A stretch of DNA of 64,000 nucleotides, from contig NZ_KQ948549.1 in assembly GCF_001514125.1 (NCBI RefSeq), positions 505,081 to 569,080 of the forward strand, given 5' to 3'. Below the pieces are notes generated by a model, which saw only the letters and a program-made list of their open reading frames with translations, searched no databases and was not told the origin of the DNA. The position numbers and the translations under genes were made by a program. Position 1 is the stretch's first letter; each line of letters opens with the position of its first letter. Positions 17,014 through 25,588 of this stretch are shown in pieces. This DNA is from Streptomyces longwoodensis (GTDB lineage Bacteria > Actinomycetota > Actinomycetes > Streptomycetales > Streptomycetaceae).

Positions 17014-17466
17014 TCAGATCACGGCGCCGCGCCAGCCGCCCGTCTCGCTGCCGCGGGACTCGATGAACTTCTTGAAGCGCTCCAGGTCGCCCTTGGTCTG
17101 CCGCTTCACGAACCCCAGCTTGTCGCCGACGGACTCGGTGACGCCCTCCGGCTGGAACTGCATCTGCAGCATCACCTTGGTGTGGGCGTCGTCGAGCCGG
17201 TGGAACGTCACGACGCCGGCCTGACGGGCGTCGCCGGAGACCGTGGTCCAGGCGACCCGCTCGTCCGGGATCTGCTCGGTGATCTCGGCGTCGAACTCGC
17301 GGTGCACCCCGTTCACACTGGTCACCCAGTGCGTCAGGGTGTCGGTGCGCTGCTCGATGCGTTCCACGCCGCTCATGAACTCGGGGAACGTCTCGAACTG
17401 CGTCCACTGGTTGTACGCGGTGTGCACCGGCACGTCGACCTCGATGGATTCCTCGACCTGTGACAT
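17014..17466 (-). CDS. SRPBCC family protein (polyketide cyclase/START-like)
   Basis: A 150-residue helix-grip protein. The N-terminal strand is SIEVDVPVHTAYNQWTQFETFPEFM, followed by the usual SRPBCC pattern with WTT and MLQMQFQPEG strands and a long C-terminal helix (VKRQTKGDLERFKKFIE). Members bind hydrophobic ligands; Streptomyces homologues are often called cyclase/dehydrase without biochemical proof. ATG 17466 is taken as start. It lies 92 nt downstream of melC2 on the same strand, so read-through is possible, but no link to melanin is known. It is convergent with rnhA. Confidence 0.85.
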   Translation of the reverse strand: MSQVEESIEVDVPVHTAYNQWTQFETFPEFMSGVERIEQRTDTLTHWVTSVNGVHREFDAEITEQIPDERVAWTTVSGDARQAGVVTFHRLDDAHTKVMLQMQFQPEGVTESVGDKLGFVKRQTKGDLERFKKFIESRGSETGGWRGAVI

Positions 17467-17558
17467 GTGGGTCGTCCCCTCCTTCGTCTCGAGTGTGGTC
17501 CGGGGCGGGTACCCGACGTGCCGCGGCCCAACCCCGCTTTCCCGTACGCCAGTCGGTG

Positions 17559-18383
17559 TCAGTCGGTGTCGAAGGTGTAGTGCGGGGTGTGGTCGAGCAG
17601 GTCGGCCGGGGTCGTGTCGTCCCACGGCTTCATCGTCTCGTGCAGGTCGACGACCTGCGGCGTGCCGGCGGTCGGGGCGTACCCGACACCGGGGTGCCGG
17701 CGCTGCCACCGGGCCCAGAGCTTGTCGACGTAGGCGTGGTGGAGCCAGAACACCGGGTCGTTGGGGGAGACCCCGGTGGCCATCTGGCCGCCCACCCAGA
17801 CGTGGACCCGGTTGTGCAGGTTGACGCCCCGCCAGCCCTCCAGGTGGTTGCGGAACCCGTCCGAGGCGCTGTTCCACGGCGCGCTGTCGTACGTCGCCAT
17901 CGCCAGCACCGACTCCACCTCGGACCCGGTCGGCAGCTCCCGCACCCCGGCGCCGAGCGCCCGCCGCAGGTAGGTGCGGCCGTCCACCCGCACGGACACG
18001 GGCCAGTTGCCGGTGGCGGCGGCGAACGGACCGTCCGTCACCCGCCCGTCGAGGCTGCGTCCGGTGCCGCCGAGGAAGTCCGGCGCCCACAGCGAGGACC
18101 GCGGGGAGCGGTCGGCGGTCCAGTCCCAGTAGGGCAGCGCCACGGAGGCGTCGAAGGACTGCAGCGCCCGTTCGAACTCCAGCAGGAACCTGCGGTGCCA
18201 GGGCAGGAACGACGGCGAACGGTGGCCCGTGCGCTCGCCGTTGTCGGTGTCGCCCATGATGAAGGCGTTGTGCGTCGTGACGAAGGCGTCGTAACGGCCG
18301 CTGCGCTTGAGCTCCAGGACGGCCGCGACGAAGCGGCGCTTCTCGTCGGCGGTCAGGGTCGCCTGGTTCTTGCGGACGGTCAT
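17559..18383 (-). CDS. melC2: tyrosinase MelC2
   Basis: A 274-residue type-3 copper enzyme that oxidises tyrosine to dopaquinone, starting melanin formation. The CuA histidines are at the canonical positions H38, H54 and H63; the CuB site is in NLHNRVHVW and FWLHHAYVD. The length and N-terminus MTVRKNQATLT are those of Streptomyces MelC2. It has no signal peptide: family knowledge says it is exported as a complex riding on the Tat signal of MelC1, which also loads copper. It is the second gene of the operon, with an unusually long 148-nt gap after melC1. Confidence 0.96.
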   Translation of the reverse strand: MTVRKNQATLTADEKRRFVAAVLELKRSGRYDAFVTTHNAFIMGDTDNGERTGHRSPSFLPWHRRFLLEFERALQSFDASVALPYWDWTADRSPRSSLWAPDFLGGTGRSLDGRVTDGPFAAATGNWPVSVRVDGRTYLRRALGAGVRELPTGSEVESVLAMATYDSAPWNSASDGFRNHLEGWRGVNLHNRVHVWVGGQMATGVSPNDPVFWLHHAYVDKLWARWQRRHPGVGYAPTAGTPQVVDLHETMKPWDDTTPADLLDHTPHYTFDTD

Positions 18384-18404
18384 GTGCGGTGCTCCCGAGG
18401 TGCG

Positions 18405-18450
18405 GAGGGGGCGGACGGATCGGACGGGCCGGACGGGTCATACGGGTCGT
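18405..18450. repeat. degenerate 9-bp tandem repeats between melC1 and melC2
   Basis: On the mel strand the spacer contains CCCGTATGA, CCCGTCCGG, CCCGTCCGA, TCCGTCCGC in series, four 9-bp units with few differences, just upstream of melC2. The spacer has no coding continuity with either gene. Confidence 0.55.
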
Positions 18451-18531
18451 GCGGCTGGTGCGGGGCCGGTGCGGCGGAGGGCTCGTATGGCCCGTACGGC
18501 CGGTTCGGGGTCACTTCGGCCGCTACGGCGG

Positions 18532-18951
18532 TCAGTTGGCGGGGAACGGCAGCAGCGGGGCGCCCTGGAGCTCGTCGACCGCGGCCCGGGCGGCGGCCCG
18601 CGGGGTGGGCACCGGGTCGTAGTGGCTGACCACGCTGATCCAGCTGCCGTCGGCGTTGCGCATCACGTGCAGCTCGGCGCCGTCGACGAACACGGCGTAC
18701 CCGGCGCCGTGGTGACCGCCGTGGTGCTCGCCCGCGGCGACCGGCCGGCCCTGTATGCGGCGCCCCCGGTAGACCTCGTCGAACGGCGCGGGCGCGCCGT
18801 GGTCGTGGCCGCCCGCCGGACCGGTGGACGTGTCGTGGCCGTGGCCCCGCCCGGCGGCCGAGGCCGGGGTGACGACGGCGGCGGTGACGGCCGCGGCCGA
18901 GGTGAGCGCGGCCGCGGCGCCGAGCGCGCGGCGGCGGGTGAGTCCGGACAT
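18532..18951 (-). CDS. melC1: tyrosinase cofactor/copper chaperone MelC1
   Basis: A 139-residue MelC1 protein. It has a twin-arginine signal ([11 protein letters not shown], hydrophobic stretch, cut near ASA-A), a His-rich linker (GHGHD, GGHDHG, HHGGHHG) for copper, and the conserved C-terminal domain with [20 protein letters not shown]. Known role: it binds MelC2, inserts Cu(II) and carries the complex through the Tat pathway. ATG 18951 is preceded by a near-perfect AGGAGGT site. It is first in the operon melC1-melC2. Confidence 0.95.
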   Translation of the reverse strand: MSGLTRRRALGAAAALTSAAAVTAAVVTPASAAGRGHGHDTSTGPAGGHDHGAPAPFDEVYRGRRIQGRPVAAGEHHGGHHGAGYAVFVDGAELHVMRNADGSWISVVSHYDPVPTPRAAARAAVDELQGAPLLPFPAN

Positions 18952-19275
18952 GCGGGACCTCCTGGGGTGCGGTGGGAACAGCGACCCCGTCTGCCTACCG
19001 GCCGGGTGGAGGGCGGGAGAAATCTCCCGGAACCGGTTGGCTGCGATCAGGACAATCACCCACAACCAGTGCAACCTTGAATGAAGATGATCTTGGCGTG
19101 CGCGGGGGTCGCGGGGATGCGGAGCGGGCAATTCCTTCCGGCGCAAGCGCTGTCCCCGATGATCTTTCGTCCGCCCCGCAGGCGCCGGTGGCGTGGGTCA
19201 CGCGCGGAAAGTGACGCGATCCGCCTGCTACCCTGCGTCGTCAATCGACCACGTCAGGTAATGCAAGGGGTGCGC
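18952..19275. other. 324-bp intergenic region between melC1 and the monooxygenase
   Basis: This is a divergent regulatory region. It holds an inverted repeat CGGGAG-aaat-CTCCCG at 19014-19029, about 65 bp upstream of melC1 and a candidate operator. A less GC-rich stretch follows at 19031-19090, where promoters are likely. The part from about 19081 to 19275 is an open frame continuous with the monooxygenase, but it is Arg-rich and unlike the family. I see no RNA gene in it. Confidence 0.5.
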
Positions 19276-20466
19276 GTGAAGGTCGCCTGCGTCGGCGGCG
19301 GGCCCGCCGGCCTGTATCTCTCGATCCTGCTCAAGCTGCAGGACCCCGCCTACGAGATCACCGTCCACGAACGCGACCCGGAGGGCTCGACGTACGGCTG
19401 GGGCGTCACCTACTGGCGCGAGCTGCTCGACAAGCTCCACGCCCACGACCCCGTGTCCGCGCGGGCCGTCGCCGAGAGCTCCGTGCGCTGGAGCGAGGGC
19501 GTCGCCCACGTGCGCGACCTGGCCACCCGGCAACCCGGCGACACCGGGCACGGCATCGGCCGCCACCGCCTGCTGGAGATCCTCGCCGCCCGCGCCCGCT
19601 CCCTCGGCGTGCACCTGCGGTACGAGGACGGGATCACCCCGGACACAGTCCCCGACGCCGACCTGGTCGTCGCCGCGGACGGCGTCCACAGCGCCCTGCG
19701 CACCGCGCACGCCGACCACTTCGGCGCCCGCCTCACCCCCGGCCGCAACCGCTACCTCTGGCTCGGCACCCCCCACGTGTTCGACTCCTTCACCTTCGCC
19801 TTCGTGGAGAGCGACCACGGCTGGATCTGGTGCTACGGCTACGCCTACAGCCCCGAGCGGAGCACCTGCGTGATCGAGTGCGCCCCCGAGACCTGGACCG
19901 GGCTCGGCCTCGACCGGGCCGACGAGGCGGAGGGGCTCGCCACCCTGGAGAAGCTGTTCGCGCACGTCCTCGACGGCCGCCCCCTCGTCGGTCGCTCCTC
20001 GGGCGGGGGCGCCGCCCAGTGGCCGACCTTCCGCACCCTGACCAACCGCACCTGGCACCACGGCAACCTGGTCCTGCTCGGCGACGCCGCCCACACCACC
20101 CACTACTCCATCGGCGCCGGCACCACGCTCGCCCTGGAGGACGCCATGGCCCTGGCCGACGCGGTGCGCACGCACGACGGACTGCCCGAGGCGCTCGCCG
20201 CCTACGAGCGCGTCCGCAAGGCCGCCCTGCTGCCCGCCCAGAGCGCCGCCCGCCACAGCGCCCAGTGGTACGAGAACCTCACCCGCTACATCGACCTCCC
20301 GCCGGAGCGGATGTTCGCCCTGCTCGGCCAGCGCCACTCGCCGCTGCTGCCCCACGTCCCGCCCCAGCTGTACTACCGCCTCGACCGGGCGGCCGGACAG
20401 CTGGAGTCCCTGCGCCGCCTGAAGCGCTGGCTGGGACCCCGCCTGGCCCGCACCCCGCTTGGGTGA
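19276..20466 (+). CDS. FAD-dependent monooxygenase (group A, anthraniloyl-CoA monooxygenase-like)
   Basis: A 396-residue flavin hydroxylase. The Rossmann motif GGGPAG is at residues 7-12 and the second FAD motif GDAAHTTHYSIGAGT lies near 270-285. The internal WGVTYWRELL and YGYAYSPERSTCVIE segments resemble the FAD domain of anthraniloyl-CoA/salicylyl-CoA hydroxylases. It would use NAD(P)H and O2 to hydroxylate an aromatic compound. GTG 19276 is chosen because AAGGGG sits six bases upstream and the protein then starts at the first strand. It is followed by an MFS pump and TetR gene with operators overlapping its stop, so an efflux/modification cassette is likely. Confidence 0.85.
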   Translation: MKVACVGGGPAGLYLSILLKLQDPAYEITVHERDPEGSTYGWGVTYWRELLDKLHAHDPVSARAVAESSVRWSEGVAHVRDLATRQPGDTGHGIGRHRLLEILAARARSLGVHLRYEDGITPDTVPDADLVVAADGVHSALRTAHADHFGARLTPGRNRYLWLGTPHVFDSFTFAFVESDHGWIWCYGYAYSPERSTCVIECAPETWTGLGLDRADEAEGLATLEKLFAHVLDGRPLVGRSSGGGAAQWPTFRTLTNRTWHHGNLVLLGDAAHTTHYSIGAGTTLALEDAMALADAVRTHDGLPEALAAYERVRKAALLPAQSAARHSAQWYENLTRYIDLPPERMFALLGQRHSPLLPHVPPQLYYRLDRAAGQLESLRRLKRWLGPRLARTPLG

Positions 20467-20479
20467 ATGACGATTCACC
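20462..20479. promoter_or_regulatory. TetR-type operator 1
   Basis: Inverted repeat GGTGAAT-gacg-ATTCACC with perfect 7-bp arms. The TGA stop of the monooxygenase (20464-20466) lies inside the left arm. Centre-to-centre distance to operator 2 is 35 bp. It is likely bound by the TetR regulator encoded at 22027. Confidence 0.78.
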
Positions 20480-20496
20480 GATAGGGTGAAAACCTT

Positions 20497-20514
20497 GGTG
20501 AATCACCATTCACC
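20497..20514. promoter_or_regulatory. TetR-type operator 2
   Basis: Inverted repeat GGTGAAT-cacc-ATTCACC with arms identical to operator 1. A third half-site GGGTGAA lies between them (20484-20490). It is 31 bp upstream of the chosen MFS start, a position that would block transcription of the pump. Confidence 0.8.
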
Positions 20515-20545
20515 TGTTTTCCCCGCCCCGGCCGCTGGAGTGCGC

Positions 20546-22030
20546 ATGGCGTCGCCCGCCCCGATATCCGCCCCGCCCGCCGCCACCGGCGGGCTGCGGG
20601 CCCGGCTCACCGTCCCGGTGCTGGCCTACTGCGGCACCCTCATGGCCGTCATGCAGACGGTCGTCGTGCCCCTGCTGCCGGACCTGCCGAGGCTGACCGG
20701 TTCGACGGCCGCGACCGTGTCCTGGATGGTCACCGCCCAGCTGCTGTCGGCCGCCGTCCTCACCCCGGTCCTCGGGCGCGCCGGCGACATGTACGGCAAG
20801 CGGCGCGTGCTGCTCGCCTCCTTCGCCCTGATGACCGCCGGCTCGGTGACCTGCGCGCTCACCTCGGACATCGGCGTGCTGATCGCCGCCCGCACCCTGC
20901 AGGGCGCGGCCGCCTCCGTCGTCCCGCTGTCCATCAGCATCCTGCGCGACGAACTGCCCCCCGAGCGCCGGGGCTCGGCCGTCGCCATGATGAGTTCCAC
21001 CGTCGGCATCGGCGCCGCGCTCGGACTGCCCGCGGCGGCCGTCGTGGTGCAGTACAGCAACTGGCACGTGATGTTCTGGATGACGGCCGCACTGGGCGCC
21101 TCCGGCGTCGCCCTCATCCGCTGGGCGGTGCCCGAGTCACCCGTGCGCGAGCCCGGCCGCTTCGACGTCACCGGCGCGCTCGGCCTGGCCGCCGGACTGA
21201 TCTGCCTGCTCCTCGCCGTCTCCCAGGGCGGCCAGTGGGGCTGGACCAGCACCCGGATCCTCGGTCTCGTCGTCGCGGCCGTCACCGTCCTCGCCCTCTG
21301 GGCGTGGCAGCAACTGCGCGCCGCTCAGCCCCTGGTGGACCTGCGGCTGGTGTCCCGGCCGCGCGTCGGCCTGTCCCACCTGGCCGCCTTGTTCACCGGC
21401 TTCGCCTTCTACGCCAACACCCTGGCGACGGCCCAGCTGGTGCAGGCGCCCGAGGCCAGCGGGTACGGCCTGGGCCTGTCCATCGTGGAGACCGGACTGT
21501 GCCTGCTGCCCAGCGGCCTGTGCATGCTGCTGCTCGCCCCGCTGTCCGCCCGCATCTCCGCGGTGCGCGGCCCCCGCGTCACCCTCGCGCTCGGCGCGGC
21601 CGTCATCGCCGCCGGGTACGCGGTGCGCATCGCCGACAGCCGCGACCTGGTGATGATCATCGTCGGGGCGACCGTCGTCGCGACCGGCACCTCACTGGCC
21701 TACTCGGCCCTGCCGTCCCTGATCCTCAAGGCCGTCCCGGCCGGCCAGACGGCCTCCGCCAACGGCGTCAACGTCCTGATGCGCACCATCGGCCAGGCCG
21801 CCTCCAGCGCCGTCGTCGCGGCGGTGCTCGTCCACCACACCAGCCCCGTCGGCGGACTGCCGGTGCCGACCCTGCGCGGCTACCTGCTCGCCTTCGGCAT
21901 CGCGGGCGCGGTCGCCCTCGTGGCCTCGGCGGTGGCGCTGACCATCCCCGGGGACGCGCGGCCCGAGGAGCCCCGCCGGAAGCGGAGCGCCACCCCGGCC
22001 GTCGCGGAGGACGTGAGGGAGGGAGCATGA
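20546..22030 (+). CDS. MFS drug transporter, 14-TM DHA2 type
   Basis: A 494-residue proton-driven efflux pump. About fourteen hydrophobic segments are visible. Motif A appears as GRAGDMYGKRRVLL after helix 2, and the DHA2-type motif C region as GAALGLPAAAVV. Such pumps export antibiotics or dyes. The start is placed at ATG 20546 with GGAG at 20537-20540; an in-frame GTG at 20486 would put the start inside the TetR operators. Its stop overlaps the TetR start (ATGA), so both are co-translated and autoregulated. The substrate may be the product of the upstream monooxygenase. Confidence 0.9.
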   Translation: MASPAPISAPPAATGGLRARLTVPVLAYCGTLMAVMQTVVVPLLPDLPRLTGSTAATVSWMVTAQLLSAAVLTPVLGRAGDMYGKRRVLLASFALMTAGSVTCALTSDIGVLIAARTLQGAAASVVPLSISILRDELPPERRGSAVAMMSSTVGIGAALGLPAAAVVVQYSNWHVMFWMTAALGASGVALIRWAVPESPVREPGRFDVTGALGLAAGLICLLLAVSQGGQWGWTSTRILGLVVAAVTVLALWAWQQLRAAQPLVDLRLVSRPRVGLSHLAALFTGFAFYANTLATAQLVQAPEASGYGLGLSIVETGLCLLPSGLCMLLLAPLSARISAVRGPRVTLALGAAVIAAGYAVRIADSRDLVMIIVGATVVATGTSLAYSALPSLILKAVPAGQTASANGVNVLMRTIGQAASSAVVAAVLVHHTSPVGGLPVPTLRGYLLAFGIAGAVALVASAVALTIPGDARPEEPRRKRSATPAVAEDVREGA

Positions 22031-22713
22031 GTGCCGTGAGCACCCCACCCCCCACGGCGCGGGCGGACGGCCCCGCCGCGTCCGGCGCGCCGACCGCCGC
22101 CTCCCCGCCCGCTCCCGCCTCCGCCCGCCGGGACGCCGAGGCGACCAAGGCGGCCATCCTGCGCGCCGTCCGGTACCTCCTCGCCCGGCACGCGCACGCC
22201 GACATCACCCTGAAGGCGGTCGCCGAGCGGGCCGGGGTGAGCCCGCCGCTGATCCTGAAGTACTTCGGCAACAAGGACGCCCTGTTCGCCCGGGTGATGT
22301 CCTTCGAGGCCGACGCCGACGCGCTGCTGGACGCCCCCGTGGCGGAGCTCGGCCGCCACATGGTGCGGCACGTCGTGTCGAGCCAGCGCGAGCGCGGCGC
22401 CGACCCGCTGCTGCGCATCGCCTTCGCCCCGCTCCACGGCGAGCAGGGCGACATCCTGCGCGCCAACTTCCGCACCCAGGTCACCGAGCGGCTGACCGCC
22501 CGGCTGGACGGCGCCGACGCGGCCGTACGCGCCGAACTCGCCGTGGCCGCCGTCCTCGGTCTCGGCGTGATGTACGGCCTCGCCCGCGGCGACGAGCTGC
22601 GCGCCCTGCCGACCGAGTCGATCGTCGACCGCTACGGCCCGACGGTGCAGGCCCACCTCACGGGCGGGCCCGCGGGCGGACCGGCCGGTGCCGCGCCGCC
22701 ACCCCGCGGGTGA
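22027..22713 (+). CDS. TetR family regulator
   Basis: A 228-residue TetR repressor. The first 40 residues are Ala/Pro-rich. The HTH covers about 42-88 (ATKAAILRAVRYLLARHA ... DITLKAVAERAGVSPPLILKYFGNK). The remainder is a helical ligand domain. It overlaps the MFS stop by 4 nt (ATGA). Two matched palindromes upstream of the MFS gene are its probable operators, implying repression of pump and repressor together, released by the pump's substrate or the monooxygenase's. Confidence 0.9.
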   Translation: MSAVSTPPPTARADGPAASGAPTAASPPAPASARRDAEATKAAILRAVRYLLARHAHADITLKAVAERAGVSPPLILKYFGNKDALFARVMSFEADADALLDAPVAELGRHMVRHVVSSQRERGADPLLRIAFAPLHGEQGDILRANFRTQVTERLTARLDGADAAVRAELAVAAVLGLGVMYGLARGDELRALPTESIVDRYGPTVQAHLTGGPAGGPAGAAPPPRG

Positions 22714-22725
22714 CAGACTGGCGCC

Positions 22726-23709
22726 ATGGAAGAGCGCGCATTCGGTAGGTCCGGTCAGCATGCGTCCGTCGTCGGCCTCGGCACCTGGCAGCTGGGCGCC
22801 GACTGGGGCGACGTCGACGACAAGGAGGCCCTGTCCGTCCTGGAGGCGGCGGCCGAGTCGGGGGTGACCTTCTTCGACACCGCCGACGTCTACGGCGACG
22901 GGCGCAGCGAGCAGACCATCGCCGCGTTCCTCAGCGGCCGCCCCGACCTGCACGTGATGGTGGCCACCAAGATGGGCCGCCGCGTCGAGCAGGTCCCCGA
23001 GAACTACGTGCTGGACAACTTCCGCGCCTGGAACGACCGTTCCCGCCGCAACCTCGGGGTCGACCGCATCGACCTGGTCCAGCTGCACTGCCCGCCCACC
23101 GCCGTCTACTCCTCCGACGAGGTCTTCGACGCCCTCGACACCCTCGTCGAGGAGGAGCGCATCGCCCACTACGGCGTGAGCGTCGAGACCGCCGCCGAGG
23201 CGCTCACCGCGATCGCCCGGCCCGGCGTCGCCAGCGTGCAGATCATCCTCAACCCGTTCCGCATGAAGCCCCTGTACGAGGTGCTCCCCGCGGCCCGCGC
23301 GGCCGGCGTCGGCATCATCGCGCGCGTGCCGCTGGCCTCCGGGCTGCTGTCCGGCAAGTACACCAAGGACACCGTCTTCCCGGAGAACGACCACCGCACC
23401 TACAACCGGCACGGCGAGTCCTTCGACCAGGGCGAGACCTTCTCCGGCGTCGACTACGAGACCGGCGTCGAGGCCGCCGTCGAGTTCTCCGCCCTCGCCC
23501 CCGAGGGGTACACGCCGGCCCAGCTCGCCCTGCGGTGGATCATCGACCAGCCCGGGGTCACCACCGTGATCCCCGGTGCCCGCTCGCCCGAGCAGGCCCG
23601 CGCCAACGCGGCCGCCGCCCGGCTGCCCGAGCTGTCCGAGGAGACCCTCGCCGCCGTGCGGGACCTGTACGAGCGGCGCATCAAGGACCAGGTCGAGGGC
23701 CGCTGGTAG
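22726..23709 (+). CDS. aldo/keto reductase
   Basis: A 327-residue NADPH-dependent aldo/keto reductase. Catalytic residues are in FFDTADVYG (Asp, Tyr), VATKMG (Lys) and VQLHCPP (His). The cofactor motif VIPGARSPEQARANAAA is near the C-terminus. It belongs to the broad AKR11/12-like group acting on aldehydes or sugars; the substrate is not predictable. It starts 12 nt after the TetR stop and may be part of the same transcript as the pump and regulator, so it could also serve that detoxification cassette. Confidence 0.88.
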   Translation: MEERAFGRSGQHASVVGLGTWQLGADWGDVDDKEALSVLEAAAESGVTFFDTADVYGDGRSEQTIAAFLSGRPDLHVMVATKMGRRVEQVPENYVLDNFRAWNDRSRRNLGVDRIDLVQLHCPPTAVYSSDEVFDALDTLVEEERIAHYGVSVETAAEALTAIARPGVASVQIILNPFRMKPLYEVLPAARAAGVGIIARVPLASGLLSGKYTKDTVFPENDHRTYNRHGESFDQGETFSGVDYETGVEAAVEFSALAPEGYTPAQLALRWIIDQPGVTTVIPGARSPEQARANAAAARLPELSEETLAAVRDLYERRIKDQVEGRW

Positions 23710-23818
23710 CCGGCCCCGGCAGCTCGCCGGGAACGGCCGCCGGCCGACGAGAGGAACCGCGTCCACGGGGTAGGCGGTAGGGCAGATGAACAGGCTCTGA
23801 ACCCGGGGAGGACGCACC

Positions 23819-24316
23819 GTGACGGTCATAGGCAACGACGCCGAACGAAGAAGAGGGCGCAACGAGACCGAGGAGGAGCGCGCCGACCGGATGTGGGGCG
23901 AACTCATCCAGGAGATCCGCGTCGCCCAGACCGGTGTGCAGATCCTCTTCGGCTTCCTGCTGACCGTCGTGTTCACCCCGCGCTACGCCCGCCTGGAGGA
24001 CGTGGACCAGGTCATCTACATCGTCACCGTGGTCCTCGGCGCCTGTGCGACCGGCGCCCTGATCGGCCCGGTGTCGCTGCACCGCCTGGTCTCCGGCCGC
24101 CGCGTCAAGCCGCAGGCGGTGCAGTGGGCGTCCCGGCTGACCGTGGTCGGCCTGCTCCTGCTGCTGGCCACCATGACCGCCTCGCTGCTGCTCATCCTGC
24201 GCGTCGCCACCCACGACGCCTTCGTGCCCTACCTGGTGGCCGCCGTGGTCGCCTGGTACGGCCTGTGCTGGTTCATCCTGCCGCTGTGGACCCGGCGCCG
24301 CTACACCTCGCAGTGA
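23819..24316 (+). CDS. DUF6328-like four-helix membrane protein
   Basis: A 165-residue membrane protein. A charged N-terminus (ETEEERADRMWGELIQEIRVAQTGVQ) is followed by four hydrophobic helices at about 40-55, 65-85, 105-128 and 135-155. The pattern VAQTGVQILFGFLLTVVF is what I associate with DUF6328, common in actinobacteria and of unknown role. GTG 23819 is the start, with an AGGA site. No partner gene suggests a function. Confidence 0.78.
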   Translation: MTVIGNDAERRRGRNETEEERADRMWGELIQEIRVAQTGVQILFGFLLTVVFTPRYARLEDVDQVIYIVTVVLGACATGALIGPVSLHRLVSGRRVKPQAVQWASRLTVVGLLLLLATMTASLLLILRVATHDAFVPYLVAAVVAWYGLCWFILPLWTRRRYTSQ

Positions 24317-24361
24317 CCCGCCGGCGCCGCCGCGCCCGGTGCGGACGCGGCGGCGCCTCGG

Positions 24362-24458
24362 TCAGCGGTCCAGCGCGGCGAGCTGCCGGTCGTGCAGCCG
24401 CCCGAGGACCAGCACCGAGACGGCGGCGCCGCGGTGGCGGCATGAGTACGGCTACTCA
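24362..24458. other. non-coding convergent gap with palindrome and a possible gene remnant
   Basis: The space between the DUF6328-like gene (ends 24316) and the oxidoreductase (ends 24501) contains a perfect palindrome TGAGTA-cggc-TACTCA (24443-24458). On the minus strand there is a short open frame (stop 24362-24364) reading VSVLVLGRLHDRQLAALDR. The latter looks like the tail of a lost gene but is too short to name. Confidence 0.3.
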
Positions 24459-24500
24459 GCCGGCCCCCGCCGCCGCACCCCCCCCGTGCCCGGCCGTCCC

Positions 24501-25472
24501 TCAGGCGAAGGCCTCACGCAGCGCGGGCAGCAGGGTCTTCTCCGACCAGTCCAGGAACGGCTCCTGCGCGTCCCCGCCGATCTGCACCAGCGCGACCTCG
24601 TCGAACCCCGCCTCCACGTAGGGCCGTACGGCCTCCACGAACGCGTCCGGGTCGTCGCCGCACGGGATGGACGCGGCCACGTCGTCGGGCGTCACGAACT
24701 GCGTGGCCGCCTCGAACGAGTCGGGGTGGGGCAGTTCGGCGTTCACCTTCCAGCCGCTGCCGAACCAGCGGAACTGCGCGTGCGCCCGCTTCACGGCCGT
24801 CTCCCGGTCGGTGTCGAAGCTGACCGGGAGCTGGCCCACCCGGGGCTTGCCCGCGCCGCCGTGCCGGTCGAACGCCTCCAGCAGCCCCGCCTTGGGCTCG
24901 GTGGCGATGACCAGGTCCGCGAAGCGCCCGGCCAGTCGGCAGGACTGCTCGCCGGAGACCGCGATCCCGATGGGCGGCGGCTCGTCCGGCAGGTCCCACA
25001 GCCGGGCCGACTCGACGTCGAAGTGGGTGCCGTGCCGCGTCACGTGGCCGCCCTTGAAGAGCGCCTGGATGATTTCCACGGCCTCCTCGAGCATCTCGTG
25101 CCGCACGTCCACGGCCGGCCAGCCGCCGCCCACCACGTGCTCGTTGAGGTTCTCCCCACTGCCGAGGCCCAGCCGGAACCGGCCGCCGGACAGCAGCTGC
25201 ATGGTCGCCGCCTTCTGCGCGACGACGGCCGGGTGGTAGCGGACGCTCGGACAGGTCACGTAGGTCATCAGCGGGATGCGCGTGGTCGCCTGCGCGGCGG
25301 CCCCCAGGACGCTCCAGGCGTACGGCGCGTGGCCCTGCGCGCGCAGCCACGGGAAGTAGTGGTCCGAGGTCACCGAGAAGTCGTACCCGACCTCCTCGGC
25401 CCGCACCACGTGCCCGACGAGCTCACGGGGGCCCGCCTGCTCGGTCATCATCGTGTATCCGATTCGCACCAT
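24501..25472 (-). CDS. LLM class F420-dependent oxidoreductase
   Basis: A 323-residue luciferase-like TIM-barrel oxidoreductase of the F420-using group (the TIGR03557/Fgd-like branch). Motifs include FSVTSDHYFPWL, RIPLMTYVTCPSVRYHPAVVAQKAAT and the F420-phosphate segment GGRFRLGLGSGENLNEHV. It would transfer a hydride between cofactor F420 and a small substrate; Fgd itself oxidises glucose-6-phosphate, but the substrate here is unknown. ATG 25472 (MVRIGYTMMTEQ) fits the family N-terminus. It diverges from the serine hydrolase at 25589. Confidence 0.88.
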   Translation of the reverse strand: MVRIGYTMMTEQAGPRELVGHVVRAEEVGYDFSVTSDHYFPWLRAQGHAPYAWSVLGAAAQATTRIPLMTYVTCPSVRYHPAVVAQKAATMQLLSGGRFRLGLGSGENLNEHVVGGGWPAVDVRHEMLEEAVEIIQALFKGGHVTRHGTHFDVESARLWDLPDEPPPIGIAVSGEQSCRLAGRFADLVIATEPKAGLLEAFDRHGGAGKPRVGQLPVSFDTDRETAVKRAHAQFRWFGSGWKVNAELPHPDSFEAATQFVTPDDVAASIPCGDDPDAFVEAVRPYVEAGFDEVALVQIGGDAQEPFLDWSEKTLLPALREAFA

Positions 25473-25588
25473 GGGCCCCGAGTCCCCGGACCGGGGCGGG
25501 GGAAAACGGCCCGGCCCGGCGCGGATCCGGCGCATCTCACACGGCACCCCCGTCGAAACCGCCCCGCCGTCCGCGTGAGGATGTGGGC

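Noticed and set aside
20486..20545. GTG 20486 as start of the MFS pump
   Set aside because: It would place coding sequence through TetR operator 2 and has no Shine-Dalgarno; ATG 20546 has GGAG at good spacing.
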